NCBI RefSeq assembly: GCF_013343235.1
Contig: NZ_CP040094.1
Coordinates: 3,782,501 to 3,846,500 of the forward strand
Source of the DNA: Nostoc sp. TCL240-02
GTDB taxonomy: Bacteria > Cyanobacteriota > Cyanobacteriia > Cyanobacteriales > Nostocaceae
DNA length: 64,000 nucleotides
Direction: 5' to 3'
This document shows, in pieces, positions 1-9,518 of the stretch; positions within the stretch are counted from its first letter, which is position 1; every line of letters begins with the position of its first letter. The notes beneath the pieces are model-generated. The model searched no databases and was not told where the DNA came from. It saw nothing but the letters and a program-made list of their open reading frames with translations. The translations under genes and the position numbers were made by a program.

Positions 1-777
1 CCCTGATGGAGTAGATGTAGCGTTATACTCCGAAATTAAACCTACTAGTGGAATTCTTGCCCCAAGGTTGATCTGCTGCAATACAGTTTCTAAAATCACA
101 CCTGCTGTATTGTCATAGTAAACATCAATGCCATTAGGTGCAGCTTCTTTGAGTGCTGAATCAAGTTCTTGGGTTTTGCGGTTAATGCCAACATCAAAAC
201 CTAATTCTTTAACGATATAGTCCCGCTTATCGTCACTCCCGACAATTCCCACGACTCTAGCACCTTTAATTTTGGCAATTTGACCGACTACTGCACCCAC
301 AGCACCAGAGGCGGCTGAAACCACAACAGTCTCACCTTCTTTCGGTTGGCCGATATCAAGCAAAGCAGCATAAGCAGTCAGACCAGGCATACCCAGTACA
401 CCTAAGCTATAAGATAAAGGTGCTTGAGTGGGATCAAGTTTACGTAGTGTCTCACCCTTAGATACAGCATAAGTTTGCCAACCGTTATTGCTCAAAACAA
501 AATCCCCTACTTGAAATTGAGGATGATTTGATTTAATTACTTGGCTGACTGTACCACCCACGATCGCAGAATTCAATTCTACTGATGCAGCATAAGACTC
601 ACTTGCACTAATGCGACCACGCATATAAGGGTCGAGAGATAGATAAAGGGTGCGGCTAAGAATTTCGCCCTCACCCGGTTCGGGAGTTGGTGTTTCTACT
701 AAAGCAAAATCACTCTCTTTTGGTTCGCCGACTGGACGGCTTTTGAGGATGATTTGTTTGTTCATTAAATCAGACAT
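1..777 (-). CDS. NADP-dependent MDR oxidoreductase, C-terminus cut off by window edge
   Basis: The minus strand reads open from an ATG at 777 to base 1, giving 259 codons with no stop, so the C-terminus lies outside the window. The translation begins MSDLMNKQIILKSRPVGEP and shows the N-terminal GroES-like fold (LSLDPYMRGRIS near residue 55) followed by a Rossmann nucleotide-binding motif (SAASGAVGAVVGQIAK near residue 155). This matches the zinc-independent medium-chain dehydrogenase/reductase group that includes prostaglandin/leukotriene B4 reductases, 2-alkenal reductases and CurA-type NADPH-dependent enone reductases. Such enzymes reduce activated C=C bonds in the cytoplasm. The physiological substrate cannot be told from sequence. 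A second in-frame ATG four codons in is an alternative start. Confidence 0.85.
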   Translation of the reverse strand, partial: MSDLMNKQIILKSRPVGEPKESDFALVETPTPEPGEGEILSRTLYLSLDPYMRGRISASESYAASVELNSAIVGGTVSQVIKSNHPQFQVGDFVLSNNGWQTYAVSKGETLRKLDPTQAPLSYSLGVLGMPGLTAYAALLDIGQPKEGETVVVSAASGAVGAVVGQIAKIKGARVVGIVGSDDKRDYIVKELGFDVGINRKTQELDSALKEAAPNGIDVYYDNTAGVILETVLQQINLGARIPLVGLISEYNATSTPSG

Positions 778-1125
778 CAGTTATTTTCCTCTAAATCAAT
801 CTGACCAGGAGGAATTTGATTCCGGTTCCCCCCTTTTAAGAGGATGTTTGAAAAGTATTCTTGTAGCAAAATGTTTTAGATCCCCTTCTAAATATTCCTT
901 AAAAAGGGGGACTTGGATTCCGTTTATCCCTTAAAAATAGGCGTTAGGGAGGATCAATTAAGTGCCTAAAATCGCAGCCGAACACTTTTAAAACAACCTC
1001 TTATACTAATTCTGTATTAAAATGCGCCAAACTATGAAATATAAGTAAGAGAAGGGTAGAACACAAAGGAAGAAAGAGTAAGTCAAAAGATTCGGCGCAG
1101 CCTCATAAAGAAAGTTTGAATATAC
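778..1125. other. Intergenic region with dispersed repeat
   Basis: I see no convincing gene in this stretch. It carries an imperfect inverted repeat built from a C-run/TTTTAA block near 828-838 and a TTAA/G-run block near 899-911, a form common among dispersed cyanobacterial repeats. The phrase AAGAGGATGTTT at 838 recurs near 17879. A short plus-strand reading frame over 650-934 overlaps the start of the oxidoreductase on the other strand and is not believed. Confidence 0.5.
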
Positions 1126-3192
1126 TTAAAACCTCTGACCTATACCTAAATGCACTTTGCTTTCTCCCTGGTCATTAATGCCATAATCAGCCCGAATTAA
1201 ACCTAGTGGTGAATTTAAGCGGACTCCAGCCCCATAACCAAAACCATAGCCGGGTTTGTCTCGCACACCCGCAGGATCTCCTAATACAGTATCACCTGAG
1301 CCTAAGTCTGAAGCAAAGTCGGCAAATAATACACCCCCTACGATTGGTAAAACTGGAAAACGATATTCAGCAGAAGCTAAGACATAACTGCGACCACTTC
1401 CCACATCACCGGAATCGTAACCGCGCACTGAATTAGAACCACCTAAGTTAAAGCTTTCATAAGGCGGTAAATTACCAACAACAGTACCAGCTTGCAGGTT
1501 CACAGCAAAGACTTGTGGCTGTTTGCTGTTAAATAACTGTACTGGTAGATATTGGCTGTAATTGGCTTTGAGGCGATTGAGGGAAATATTACCTTGACCT
1601 ATAGGTATAGATTGTTCTGTACTCAAACTCAGAACGGAACCTTGAGTTGGGTTGAGGGGATTATCTCGTTGGTCTTTTGTGGCGGTGAAGGATACGGTAG
1701 TTAGGTCATCAACACCAGTTCCACTGACAGAGAGGGGATTGCCTTGAGCGTCAGTTGGAGTAATATTACCTTGGCGATCGCGAATACTAGTTCGGGTATA
1801 GTTTAATCCTAATGAGGTATTCCAGTTGTCAATTGGTCGCTGTAAGCTGACACTCCCACCAATTTGACCTTCCCGCACTTTGTCGCCGTTAGCTAGCTTA
1901 ATCTTGTCATCAAAGGTTTCCGAAAGTTCCCGATTACGAAAACCATTCACAGTGTACCCCAAGCGATCGGGGTTTGTTGCCCGATAAGGACTGACAAATT
2001 TGCTATTAAATTGCAAGTCCCGGCTACTTACGCCAATATTCACACCTAATGTATCGTTAATACCGCCAACATTTTGATCTTGATAGCTGATTGTGCCTAC
2101 TAAACCCTGATCTGCATTGTAACTACCACCCAAATTAACACCACGCGCCCCAGTTTCTTTAAGTTGGTAGACTAAATCAAGTTTTGTCGCATCTCCTTCT
2201 AAGGCAACATTCACACTCTCAAATAAACCAGTGCGATATAGCTGTTGGATGTCTTGCTTGACGACATTTTCTTGGAAAATTTGACCAGGTTTCAGTTTGA
2301 GTTGCTGTTGTAGGAAATCTGGTTTGGTGCGTCCTCCGACGGGATTACCCTTGCTATCAACGGTTTTACCCTCGTCGTTGACAAAGCGAAATTTGATATT
2401 ACTCACTAAGCCTTCAGCAACATTCACAGTGAGAATGCCTTGAGAACTGGGTTTAATTGATAGTACTCGTGCTAAGTTATAACCGTTGTCGGCGTACCAT
2501 TTGTTAATTTGTGCTACTGCTTGCTGGAGTCCAGCAGGACTGATGGTGGTTCCAATCTGAGATTGCAGACTTTGTTGGGCTACTTGGTAGGTGAGGACTT
2601 TTGCACCAGATAATTGCAGCGATCGCACAATTACTGGTTGCATTTGATAAACTACATTCAATCCAGCTTGTGTGCTAAAGCTATTCACACTGACTTTGCT
2701 AAATAAACCTGTATCCAAAATTGCAGCGACATCTCTTTGTAGCTGGCTTTGACTGGTTTCTCCACCCACCTGAGTTTTAATGACTTTACGAATAATCTCT
2801 TGCAATTCTTGATTGGCTCCCACTACCTGTACATCTGTAGCTGTGACTACCAAATTGCTATCAGTAGCAGGGGTTTTGGAAGATGGCGAGGGGGAGGTAG
2901 GGAGGATGGCTTGGGAAATTAATTCTTTTGCTGACTTTAAGACTACTGGGGAATTTTTGCTTGCACCTGTTTGTGCGGCGACGGAATTTTGAGAAAATTG
3001 TTGTGCAACTATAGTTTCAGGAGTTGCAATTGTCTCTATCCGTGCAGGAGTGTCTTCAATTATCGGCACTACCAAGTTACCGGCTTTTGCCGTTGGAGTA
3101 ACCGTTTTAGCAGATGCAGCCGTTGCTTGCTGAGTCACATTGGCAGCAGCTAAAGTAGCTAAAGTAAAAATTGCAGTAGCAGAAACTCGCAT
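1126..3192 (-). CDS. Omp85/BamA-family outer-membrane beta-barrel protein
   Basis: This 688-residue protein has an N-terminal signal peptide (residues 1 to about 25, ending near TAAS). A low-complexity Ala/Thr/Pro-rich linker follows, then about three POTRA domains (roughly residues 115-375) and a C-terminal 16-strand-type barrel (roughly 375-688). The barrel contains the family hallmark SVRGYDSGD near residue 600 and ends in an aromatic residue (IGQRF), as outer-membrane proteins do. Omp85 proteins insert or translocate proteins at the outer membrane; cyanobacteria carry several paralogues related to chloroplast Toc75. Three POTRAs is the usual cyanobacterial number. It is divergent from the LpxB-like gene, with about 230 bp between them. 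Which paralogue it is (BamA proper or a secondary copy) cannot be settled here. Confidence 0.93.
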   Translation of the reverse strand: MRVSATAIFTLATLAAANVTQQATAASAKTVTPTAKAGNLVVPIIEDTPARIETIATPETIVAQQFSQNSVAAQTGASKNSPVVLKSAKELISQAILPTSPSPSSKTPATDSNLVVTATDVQVVGANQELQEIIRKVIKTQVGGETSQSQLQRDVAAILDTGLFSKVSVNSFSTQAGLNVVYQMQPVIVRSLQLSGAKVLTYQVAQQSLQSQIGTTISPAGLQQAVAQINKWYADNGYNLARVLSIKPSSQGILTVNVAEGLVSNIKFRFVNDEGKTVDSKGNPVGGRTKPDFLQQQLKLKPGQIFQENVVKQDIQQLYRTGLFESVNVALEGDATKLDLVYQLKETGARGVNLGGSYNADQGLVGTISYQDQNVGGINDTLGVNIGVSSRDLQFNSKFVSPYRATNPDRLGYTVNGFRNRELSETFDDKIKLANGDKVREGQIGGSVSLQRPIDNWNTSLGLNYTRTSIRDRQGNITPTDAQGNPLSVSGTGVDDLTTVSFTATKDQRDNPLNPTQGSVLSLSTEQSIPIGQGNISLNRLKANYSQYLPVQLFNSKQPQVFAVNLQAGTVVGNLPPYESFNLGGSNSVRGYDSGDVGSGRSYVLASAEYRFPVLPIVGGVLFADFASDLGSGDTVLGDPAGVRDKPGYGFGYGAGVRLNSPLGLIRADYGINDQGESKVHLGIGQRF

Positions 3193-3426
3193 AATATTTA
3201 ACCTAATTAACAGGGAGTTATATCAATTTTGGATTTTAGATTTTAGATTAAAAGACTTGATTAAAAAGCTTTTCCAATAATTTTAAACAATACATCCTTT
3301 GAGAATTTGGCATTAGTTGTAGGAAAGCAAAGAAATAGCGATAATACTAACTTCCAGCTTATTCGCCGATTTCACCTATTTACACCTCTTACCCAAACGA
3401 CAGTTAATTTTGATAATTTGTTTCTT

Positions 3427-4791
3427 ATGAGTAATTTATCCCGCTTATCTGTAGCTTCCAACTCCCAGGCTGCAACTTCTCCTTTACGGTTACTTGTATT
3501 AAGTAATGGTCATGGGGAAGATGTAATTGCAGTTCGGATTTTGCAAGAACTCCAACGACAATCAAACCCACCAGAGATATTTGCTTTACCTCTGGTGGGT
3601 GAAGGACGTGCTTACCAACAGTTGGATATCCCTCTTATCGGTTCAGTCCGCACTATGCCTTCTGGCGGTTTTATTTATATGGATGGCCGCCAGTTAGCGC
3701 GGGATGTACGCGGTGGTTTATTGCAACTTACCCTCAGCCAGATTAAAGCTGTCCGCCGATGGGTGAGTTCTCAAAAAAAATTAGGTAATAAAAGAGCGAT
3801 TTTAGCTGTGGGAGATATCGTCCCCCTGTTGTTTGCAACTTTTAGTGGCGCTAATTATGCTTTTGTGGGTACGGCGAAATCTGAATATTATGTGCGCGAT
3901 GAAGCTGGATTATTACCACGGAAATCCAAAGATGCGCGTTGGGAAAACTTTTCTGGTTCAGTCTACCATCCTTGGGAACGTTGGTTAATGAGTCGTCGCC
4001 GTTGTAAGGCAGTGTTTCCTAGAGATGTGCTGACGACGGAAACATTAAAACAATGGCCAATTCCCGCTTTTAATTTGGGTAATCCCATGATGGATGGTCT
4101 ACAACCGACCTTTTCACGCCAACAATTTTATAGTCGGGATAGTCACCAGCAAGAAACGGTTAGACCTTTAATGGTGACTCTTCTTCCTGGTTCCCGTCCG
4201 CCAGAAGCATACACCAACTGGGAAAAAATTATGATTGCTGTATCTGCACTGATGGCAAGTTTCCAGGAGCGAGATTCGGTGTTTTACACTTCTGGTACGG
4301 TGGTATTTTTAGGTGCGATCGCACCGGGCTTAGACTCTAATATTTTATCCCAAAGCGTGCAATCCCAAGGCTGGCGAGTGGAATCGGTATGTCCTATCCA
4401 ACTTCCCGATCCAAATGTATTGACATTTAAACAAAGAAACGCTTATTTTTTGCTGACTCAACAAGCCTATAATGACTGCTTACATTTGGGAGATTTTGCG
4501 ATCGCAATGGCAGGTACAGCCACAGAACAGTTTATCGGTTTAGGGAAACCTGCGATCGCTATTCCCGGCAATGGCCCCCAATATAACCCTGCATTTGCTG
4601 AAGCTCAAAGCCGTCTTTTAGGCTCATCTTTGATTTTAGTCCAGCAACCAGCTGAAGTGGCCGAGATCGTCCAGTCTCTATTCAAAGATCCTGATATTTT
4701 GCAAATTATTGCCGAAAATGGTCTGCGACGTATGGGTAAACCAGGAGCTGCACTACGCATTGCAGAATGTTTACAGGAACGATTGAGTTGA
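3427..4791 (+). CDS. Lipid-A-disaccharide synthase-related protein
   Basis: The protein is about 454 residues from the ATG at 3427. An upstream TTG at 3307 would add 40 residues, but that stretch does not look protein-like and the family starts close to the motif LLVLSNGHGED. The GHGED segment near the N-terminus and the C-terminal AMAGTATEQFIGLGKPAIAI segment fit a GT-B glycosyltransferase fold resembling LpxB. It corresponds to the cyanobacterial/plastid family of lipid-A-disaccharide-synthase-related proteins. Cyanobacteria of this type lack typical lipid A, so the natural acceptor is unknown; a cell-envelope glycolipid is a reasonable inference. Its position opposite an Omp85 gene agrees with an envelope role. 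Coding quality is good throughout, with no frameshift. Confidence 0.85.
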   Translation: MSNLSRLSVASNSQAATSPLRLLVLSNGHGEDVIAVRILQELQRQSNPPEIFALPLVGEGRAYQQLDIPLIGSVRTMPSGGFIYMDGRQLARDVRGGLLQLTLSQIKAVRRWVSSQKKLGNKRAILAVGDIVPLLFATFSGANYAFVGTAKSEYYVRDEAGLLPRKSKDARWENFSGSVYHPWERWLMSRRRCKAVFPRDVLTTETLKQWPIPAFNLGNPMMDGLQPTFSRQQFYSRDSHQQETVRPLMVTLLPGSRPPEAYTNWEKIMIAVSALMASFQERDSVFYTSGTVVFLGAIAPGLDSNILSQSVQSQGWRVESVCPIQLPDPNVLTFKQRNAYFLLTQQAYNDCLHLGDFAIAMAGTATEQFIGLGKPAIAIPGNGPQYNPAFAEAQSRLLGSSLILVQQPAEVAEIVQSLFKDPDILQIIAENGLRRMGKPGAALRIAECLQERLS

Positions 4792-4909
4792 AGGGGGATT
4801 GGGCATTACTTCTCGTTCATCTTTGCCACTTTCTTGCTCCCCGACTCCCTTATCTTCCCAATCTTTGATCCTCACAAGCTAGACCTCTGCTATCCATGTA
4901 CAGCACTCC

Positions 4910-5632
4910 TTATGCTACTAATCCAGAACGTAAGGCCCTGACGGCAGCTTGGGTACGGTCATCAGCACATAATTTATTTAGAATATTACGAACATGAGTC
5001 TTTACGGTACCAACTGTAATATAGAGTTTCTCGGCAATTTGCCCATTGCTACACCCAGCTACAATCAATTCTAAGATTTCCAATTCCCGTTGAGTTAGGG
5101 GGTATGTTTCTAAAACTTGCTCGTATTCTGAGGCTAGTGCCTCAATTTTTACAGTCTTCGGCTTATCAGAACTTTGGCTTTCTCCAGGAATACCTTGGCG
5201 CATTTTTCGCAATACCACATTGGCAATTGCCGGATCGATCCAAGAGTTACCGCCGTGAGTTGCTTGAATCGCCTCAGTTAATTTACTGATGCTTGTTTCT
5301 TTCATGTAATAAGAATCAGCACCTGCTGCAAAAGCTGCAAGTACAGCGTCTTCGGTGTGATCCATTGTTAGGATCAGAATTTTCGTTGTCGTCTGACCAG
5401 TTTCAGCTTGATGGCGTTTGAATTTACGGGTGAGTTCAATGCCATCCATGTCAGGTAAACCGATGTCTACAACAGCTACATCTGGCTTTGCCGTTTCTAA
5501 AAGTTTTAGTCCTTGAGTCGCATTTGCTGCTTCGCCTATTACCTTCAAGGCGCTGTGAGACTGTAATGCCGCTCTTAGCCCCATTCGTGTTAAGTCATGA
5601 TCTTCAATTAAAATAATGCTAATTTCATTCAT
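4910..5632 (-). CDS. NarL/LuxR-family response regulator
   Basis: The protein has an N-terminal receiver domain and a C-terminal LuxR-type helix-turn-helix. Counting from the upstream TTG at 5668, the phosphoacceptor is Asp68 (VVDIGLPDMDG), with acidic residues in IEDHD and the conserved Lys in YMKET. The HTH lies near residues 190-250 (TQRELEILELIVAG, then GTVKTHVRNIL). I prefer the ATG at 5632 (MNEISIILIEDH) because it matches the usual receiver N-terminus. The TTG at 5668 has a possible AAAGG ribosome-binding site and would add 12 residues. The regulator is an orphan: no kinase gene is adjacent on its strand. It should act as a phosphorylation-dependent DNA-binding transcription factor; its targets are unknown. 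Confidence 0.9.
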   Translation of the reverse strand: MNEISIILIEDHDLTRMGLRAALQSHSALKVIGEAANATQGLKLLETAKPDVAVVDIGLPDMDGIELTRKFKRHQAETGQTTTKILILTMDHTEDAVLAAFAAGADSYYMKETSISKLTEAIQATHGGNSWIDPAIANVVLRKMRQGIPGESQSSDKPKTVKIEALASEYEQVLETYPLTQRELEILELIVAGCSNGQIAEKLYITVGTVKTHVRNILNKLCADDRTQAAVRALRSGLVA

Positions 5633-6241
5633 CGCTATACTCGCTCTCACGCTGTTTGCATCTTTCAAAGTATTACCTTTCGTTAGCGCTTTCTCTTATT
5701 TCCCCAAACCAAAGATAGATGATATTTTAACCAGTCTGCATCCATCGCTAGAAATAATAAATTTACTCTTTTTTGATATTTAGATAGAGGACATATCTAG
5801 CTGGAGATATATAGATACTTGCACAAAAAGTATGAAATATTGAGACGAATGCCAAATTGCTCTCCCTTGCTTAGAATTCAGCTTTTAGTTGCCATCTTCC
5901 ATTAGTTATTTCCTATTATCTTGTACAAAGCTTACAAAAATGGACGAAGTTCTGACTTCTAAAGGGATCTGGAAAACCTCACTTTCATTCTTTTTTTCTT
6001 ATAGGAAAGAGATTTTAAATTCTCCCCCAACCCTACAAACTTTGGAGGCTAGGGGTTTAGGTTTCGCCTCTTCTTTTCCCTATCACGTGAAAAGTCAGGC
6101 TCGATGGTGGGCAATCTCAAAAGGAATTCAACCACAACTGCACAAGGTAATTACTCGTGCGCCCAAATACTGGAAGACTTACGGCTCAAAAGTTAAACCC
6201 TTCAGCAGTCAAAGTGAGCAAGTAATCTTTTTAATGCCAAA

Positions 6242-6420
6242 AGGCTTAGAAGAGCTTGGTATTCTTCCTAAAGTTTGCGAGGAGGTTTTGGGAATTTTCC
6301 AAACTGTGAAAGTTTGCGATCGTTAAGAAAATTGTTGAAATTCCAGGAGGTAGGATTACTTGTGATTCACAAATAGGTATAGGAAGCACTTTCTTATTTA
6401 CCTGGTCTAACCAAATCTAA
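6242..6420 (+). pseudogene. Decayed C-terminal fragment of a histidine kinase
   Basis: From 6316 a frame reads AIVKKIVEIPGGRIT, then CDSQIGIGSTFLFTW, and stops at 6418. This is the G2-box end of an HATPase_c domain in cyanobacterial PAS/phytochrome-type kinases (usual form: GLAIVKKIVE..GG.I.V.S..G.GSTF.FTW). Just upstream, in a different frame ending with TAA at 6324, the text GILPKVCEEVLGIFQTVKV resembles the preceding DPKY.E.IF..FQ segment. The GTGLGL glycine box between them is missing. A deletion plus frameshift therefore separates the two halves and the dimerisation/phosphoacceptor part is absent. The apparent 145-codon frame 5889-6326 is mostly non-homologous sequence that runs into this remnant. 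Confidence 0.7.
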
Positions 6421-6670
6421 TGGTTAAAACTGCTCAAGCTTATGGTACACGATAATGGTATGCAACTCTCACCAATGGCTGACGACGGTCGCTTGCTCAC
6501 TCATTTACAATTGGTTTAAGCTTAGTAAAGTACTTTATTTTACTTTATATAAGTTCTGTCTGTTGTGCCTAGAGCAATAGTTTTCGATTTGTTAATTGCT
6601 AGTTTTTTGAAAGCCATTGGTCCTTTGCCAGGAGTTTAATTTCAATAGTCTGGCAAACTAACCAGATTAA

Positions 6671-6868
6671 GGATACAACAGACTAAATTTAACCAAAGAA
6701 TTAGCTTTGAAAGCAACTCCTGTAATTGTAATGACAACCTCAAATCAAGATCAACACCGAGTTAAAGCTGACGACTTAAATCTAGCCAGATATATCCTCA
6801 AGCTTTTGACCTTGCCTAACTTTGTCAAGATGATGGCAACGCGAAACAAGTATTGGATATTGTGCTAA
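6671..6868 (+). pseudogene. Decayed fragment of an Rcp-type response regulator
   Basis: After an in-frame stop, the frame from 6671 reads on to TAA at 6866. It contains TPVIVMTTSNQDQHRVKADD, then LNLARYILKLLTLPNFVKMM. This is the second half of a CheY/Rcp1-like receiver: the PVIVLTTS strand carrying the conserved Thr, then the segment that normally reads GYI.KP...F. The Lys-Pro pair is changed to Lys-Leu, the phosphoacceptor half is missing and no start codon exists, so it is non-functional. With the kinase fragment just upstream it looks like the debris of one kinase/regulator pair. Intact two-component genes lie immediately downstream. Confidence 0.7.
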
Positions 6869-6990
6869 ATGCCTTAGTTAATCAAGTTACAGATTTTAGA
6901 TGCCCGAAAATCTTATATTTTTTTAATTGGATAATCTCAAAAGAGAAATGTTATACATCAACCTATGTTTGGCGGCAAAAATAAAAAACG

Positions 6991-8325
6991 ATGGAAGAGA
7001 CGCTGAAAATTTTGGTTGTAGACGATGACGAAGTAGACAGGATGGTAGTCCGTCAGGGTCTGACGATAGCAGGTATTCAGATGGAACTGTCTGAAGTCGG
7101 CGATGGCAATGATGCGTTTTCTGCCTTAAGCAGTACTGCTTATGATTGTGTTTTCCTCGACTATGATTTACCAAACCAGGATGGACTAACCTTGATTCAA
7201 CGGCTACGTTTTTCGGAAATTAAAGTTCCTATAGTAGTCTTGACTAGTCAAGGAGATGAACAAATGTCTTTTCAATTAATTAATGCTGGTGCTACAGACC
7301 ATCTCTCTAAGTCTAGAGTATCGCCAGAAAACTTGGCACAGATTTTGCGGAGTGCAATTCGGATTTATCGGGCTGAAATGCAGGCAGCTTTGGCAAAAGA
7401 GCAGCTTAGAGAAAGTAATGAAAAACTCGTTCGTAAGAACCAAGAATTGGAGAGACAACAAGAACAGATTCAAATGCAAAACTTTAAGCTGTTGGAGGCA
7501 TCACGGTTAAAATCACATTTTTTAGCCACTATGTCCCACGAACTCAGAACGCCGATGAATGCGATTATTGGTTTTTCGCAAATACTTCTGCGTCCTAAGT
7601 TTGGTCAACTAAATAACCAGCAAGCAGATATGGTTGAGCGCATCTTGAATAATGGGAAGCATTTACTGATGCTACTCAATGAAGTTCTTGACTTTTCTAA
7701 GCTGGAGATAGGACGATTAGACTTAAAGGCAGAAATATTTGATGTATCAAAGGTCATAAATCTCGCTGTAGGTGAAATGCGTTCCCTTGCTGATGCTAAA
7801 AAGCTGTCATTGTTAGTGCAAACCGATTTGCAAAATCCTTTGATATTTAACGATCCTGTTCGGATCAGACAAATTTTAACTAACCTACTTTCCAATGCGA
7901 TTAAGTTCACAGAGTCTGGCGAGATTTGGGTTGAGGTTAAGGAACTACCTACAAATAAAGTAGTAATTATTGTTCGGGATACAGGTATTGGTATAGCATC
8001 CAGAAATTTTAAACGTATCTTTGAAGCATTTCGCCAAGTCGATCAAACTATCACTCGCAAATATCCAGGGAATGGTCTGGGTTTGGCAATTGTAGATTCA
8101 TTAGTGCGAATGATGGGCGGCAAAATTTTTCTGGAGAGCAAATTGGGCATTGGTTCAATGTTTAAAATTGAATTGCCGCGTCAAATCACATTACAAAATG
8201 TGGCAGATGACCCTCCCAATTTACAATTAGACAGCAACGGAATTTTGGGTAGAGCAAAAAATACCGATCAGTCATCTTCTCAAGCTAGGCAAGCACCGAT
8301 AGGATATCCTAAATATAAACTATAA
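6991..8325 (+). CDS. Receiver-first histidine kinase (REC-HisKA-HATPase)
   Basis: This 444-residue cytoplasmic protein has an N-terminal receiver (acidic cluster 11-13, phosphoacceptor Asp57 in FLDYDLP, Lys107 in HLSKS). A coiled coil of about 45 residues (130-175) follows, then a HisKA domain with His183 (MSHELRTPMN) and an HATPase domain with N (NLLSNAIKFT), G1 (DTGIGIA) and G2 (GNGLGLAI) boxes. No membrane segment or sensor domain is visible, so it probably receives phosphate or a signal from a partner protein through its receiver. A low-complexity tail of about 45 residues follows the ATPase domain. The next gene starts 36 bp downstream and has the same architecture, so the two are probably co-transcribed. 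Start at ATG 6991; no strong ribosome-binding site is evident. Confidence 0.93.
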   Translation: MEETLKILVVDDDEVDRMVVRQGLTIAGIQMELSEVGDGNDAFSALSSTAYDCVFLDYDLPNQDGLTLIQRLRFSEIKVPIVVLTSQGDEQMSFQLINAGATDHLSKSRVSPENLAQILRSAIRIYRAEMQAALAKEQLRESNEKLVRKNQELERQQEQIQMQNFKLLEASRLKSHFLATMSHELRTPMNAIIGFSQILLRPKFGQLNNQQADMVERILNNGKHLLMLLNEVLDFSKLEIGRLDLKAEIFDVSKVINLAVGEMRSLADAKKLSLLVQTDLQNPLIFNDPVRIRQILTNLLSNAIKFTESGEIWVEVKELPTNKVVIIVRDTGIGIASRNFKRIFEAFRQVDQTITRKYPGNGLGLAIVDSLVRMMGGKIFLESKLGIGSMFKIELPRQITLQNVADDPPNLQLDSNGILGRAKNTDQSSSQARQAPIGYPKYKL

Positions 8326-8361
8326 ATTACTTCCAAAAAAACTGAAAAAAATTTATAAATT

Positions 8362-9486
8362 ATGTCTGTAGTTGAAAATAATAAAATTTATCGTATTCTC
8401 GCAGTTGATGACACTCGAGATAATCTTATTTTGGTTCAAGCAATTTTAGAAAGTGAGGGATATGAAATTGATTTGGCTTCAGATGGAATAAAGGCTTTGA
8501 GGCAAGTTGAAAAATCTCCACCCGATCTGATTTTGTTAGATGTAATGATGCCGGGGATGGATGGTTATGAAGTCACACGTCGGATTCGGAATAACCCAGC
8601 AATTAGTTATATTCCAATTCTGCTGATTACTGCTTTTCATGAATCTAGCGTTGTCGAAGGTTTAGATGCTGGTGCTGACGATTTTATTCGTAAACCATTT
8701 GATACGGATGAACTACTGGCAAGAGTGCGATCGCTATTACGCCTCAAGCACAGTCTGGACGAACAACAGAAAATGACCCGCCAACGGGAAGACTTTGTTT
8801 CCCGTCTGACTCATGATTTGCGAACTCCTTTAGTAGCCGCCGATCGGATGTTGAATTTGTTTGAGATGGAAACATTTTGCAAAATCTCGCCGGAAATGAA
8901 ACAGGCGATCGCAGTTATGATTCGCAGTAACCAAAATTTGATGGAAATGGTAAACACCCTCCTAGAAGTCTATCGCTTCGAGGCAGGTAAAAAAACGTTG
9001 AATTGGGAAGTATGTGATTTACGTGAGATATCTGAAGAAGTAGTGAGCGAACTAAGCCCCCTAACTAATGAAAAAGGTTTGACCCTGACAATAGACACCA
9101 GTAAATTAGAACCACTGGGTAAAAAGGCTGGGATTATTATGGGCGATCGCTTGGAACTACGGCGGGTGCTAAACAATTTGATTGCCAATGCCATCAAATT
9201 TACGGATACAGGAGGGATCACAATCCGCATTTTTGAAACATCACTTCCTCCAGTAAATCAAGATTCGGTAACAATTGAGGTACAAGATACAGGATATGGA
9301 ATTGCGGCCGAGGATCAGGCAACAATTTTTGAGCGATTTCGCCAAGGCAAAAATAAACGTTCAGGTAGTGGCTTAGGGCTACATTTATCCCACAGGATTG
9401 TAGAAGGGCACGCAGGAACTATCCAGGTTGCTTCTGAAGTAGGTAAGGGTACTTTGTTCACTGTCCAACTACCCAAGAACATTTAA
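8362..9486 (+). CDS. Receiver-first histidine kinase (REC-HisKA-HATPase)
   Basis: This 374-residue protein is the second member of a tandem pair. The receiver has Asp60 (LILLDVMMPGMDG) and Lys111 (FIRKPF). The HisKA box carries His151 in the variant form LTHDLRTPLVAA. The HATPase domain has NLIANAIKFT, DTGYGIA and GSGLGLHL boxes. It is soluble, without a sensor domain. The gap to the upstream kinase is 36 bp, and the two share architecture but differ in sequence, so they are old paralogues rather than a recent duplication. It converges on a stand-alone receiver gene 32 bp away. I infer a phosphorelay in which receivers and kinases of this cluster exchange phosphate; the signal is unknown. Confidence 0.93.
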   Translation: MSVVENNKIYRILAVDDTRDNLILVQAILESEGYEIDLASDGIKALRQVEKSPPDLILLDVMMPGMDGYEVTRRIRNNPAISYIPILLITAFHESSVVEGLDAGADDFIRKPFDTDELLARVRSLLRLKHSLDEQQKMTRQREDFVSRLTHDLRTPLVAADRMLNLFEMETFCKISPEMKQAIAVMIRSNQNLMEMVNTLLEVYRFEAGKKTLNWEVCDLREISEEVVSELSPLTNEKGLTLTIDTSKLEPLGKKAGIIMGDRLELRRVLNNLIANAIKFTDTGGITIRIFETSLPPVNQDSVTIEVQDTGYGIAAEDQATIFERFRQGKNKRSGSGLGLHLSHRIVEGHAGTIQVASEVGKGTLFTVQLPKNI

Positions 9487-9518
9487 CTTTTTCATGGGGA
9501 TATTTTTCTGTTGGATTG

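Noticed and set aside
3307..3426. N-terminal extension of the LpxB-like protein from a TTG start
   Set aside because: The extension lacks family similarity, and an ATG at 3427 sits at the usual family start.
5889..6326. 145-codon plus-strand frame as an intact gene
   Set aside because: Only its last part matches a kinase, and that match continues in another frame after 6316. The rest has no family-like features.
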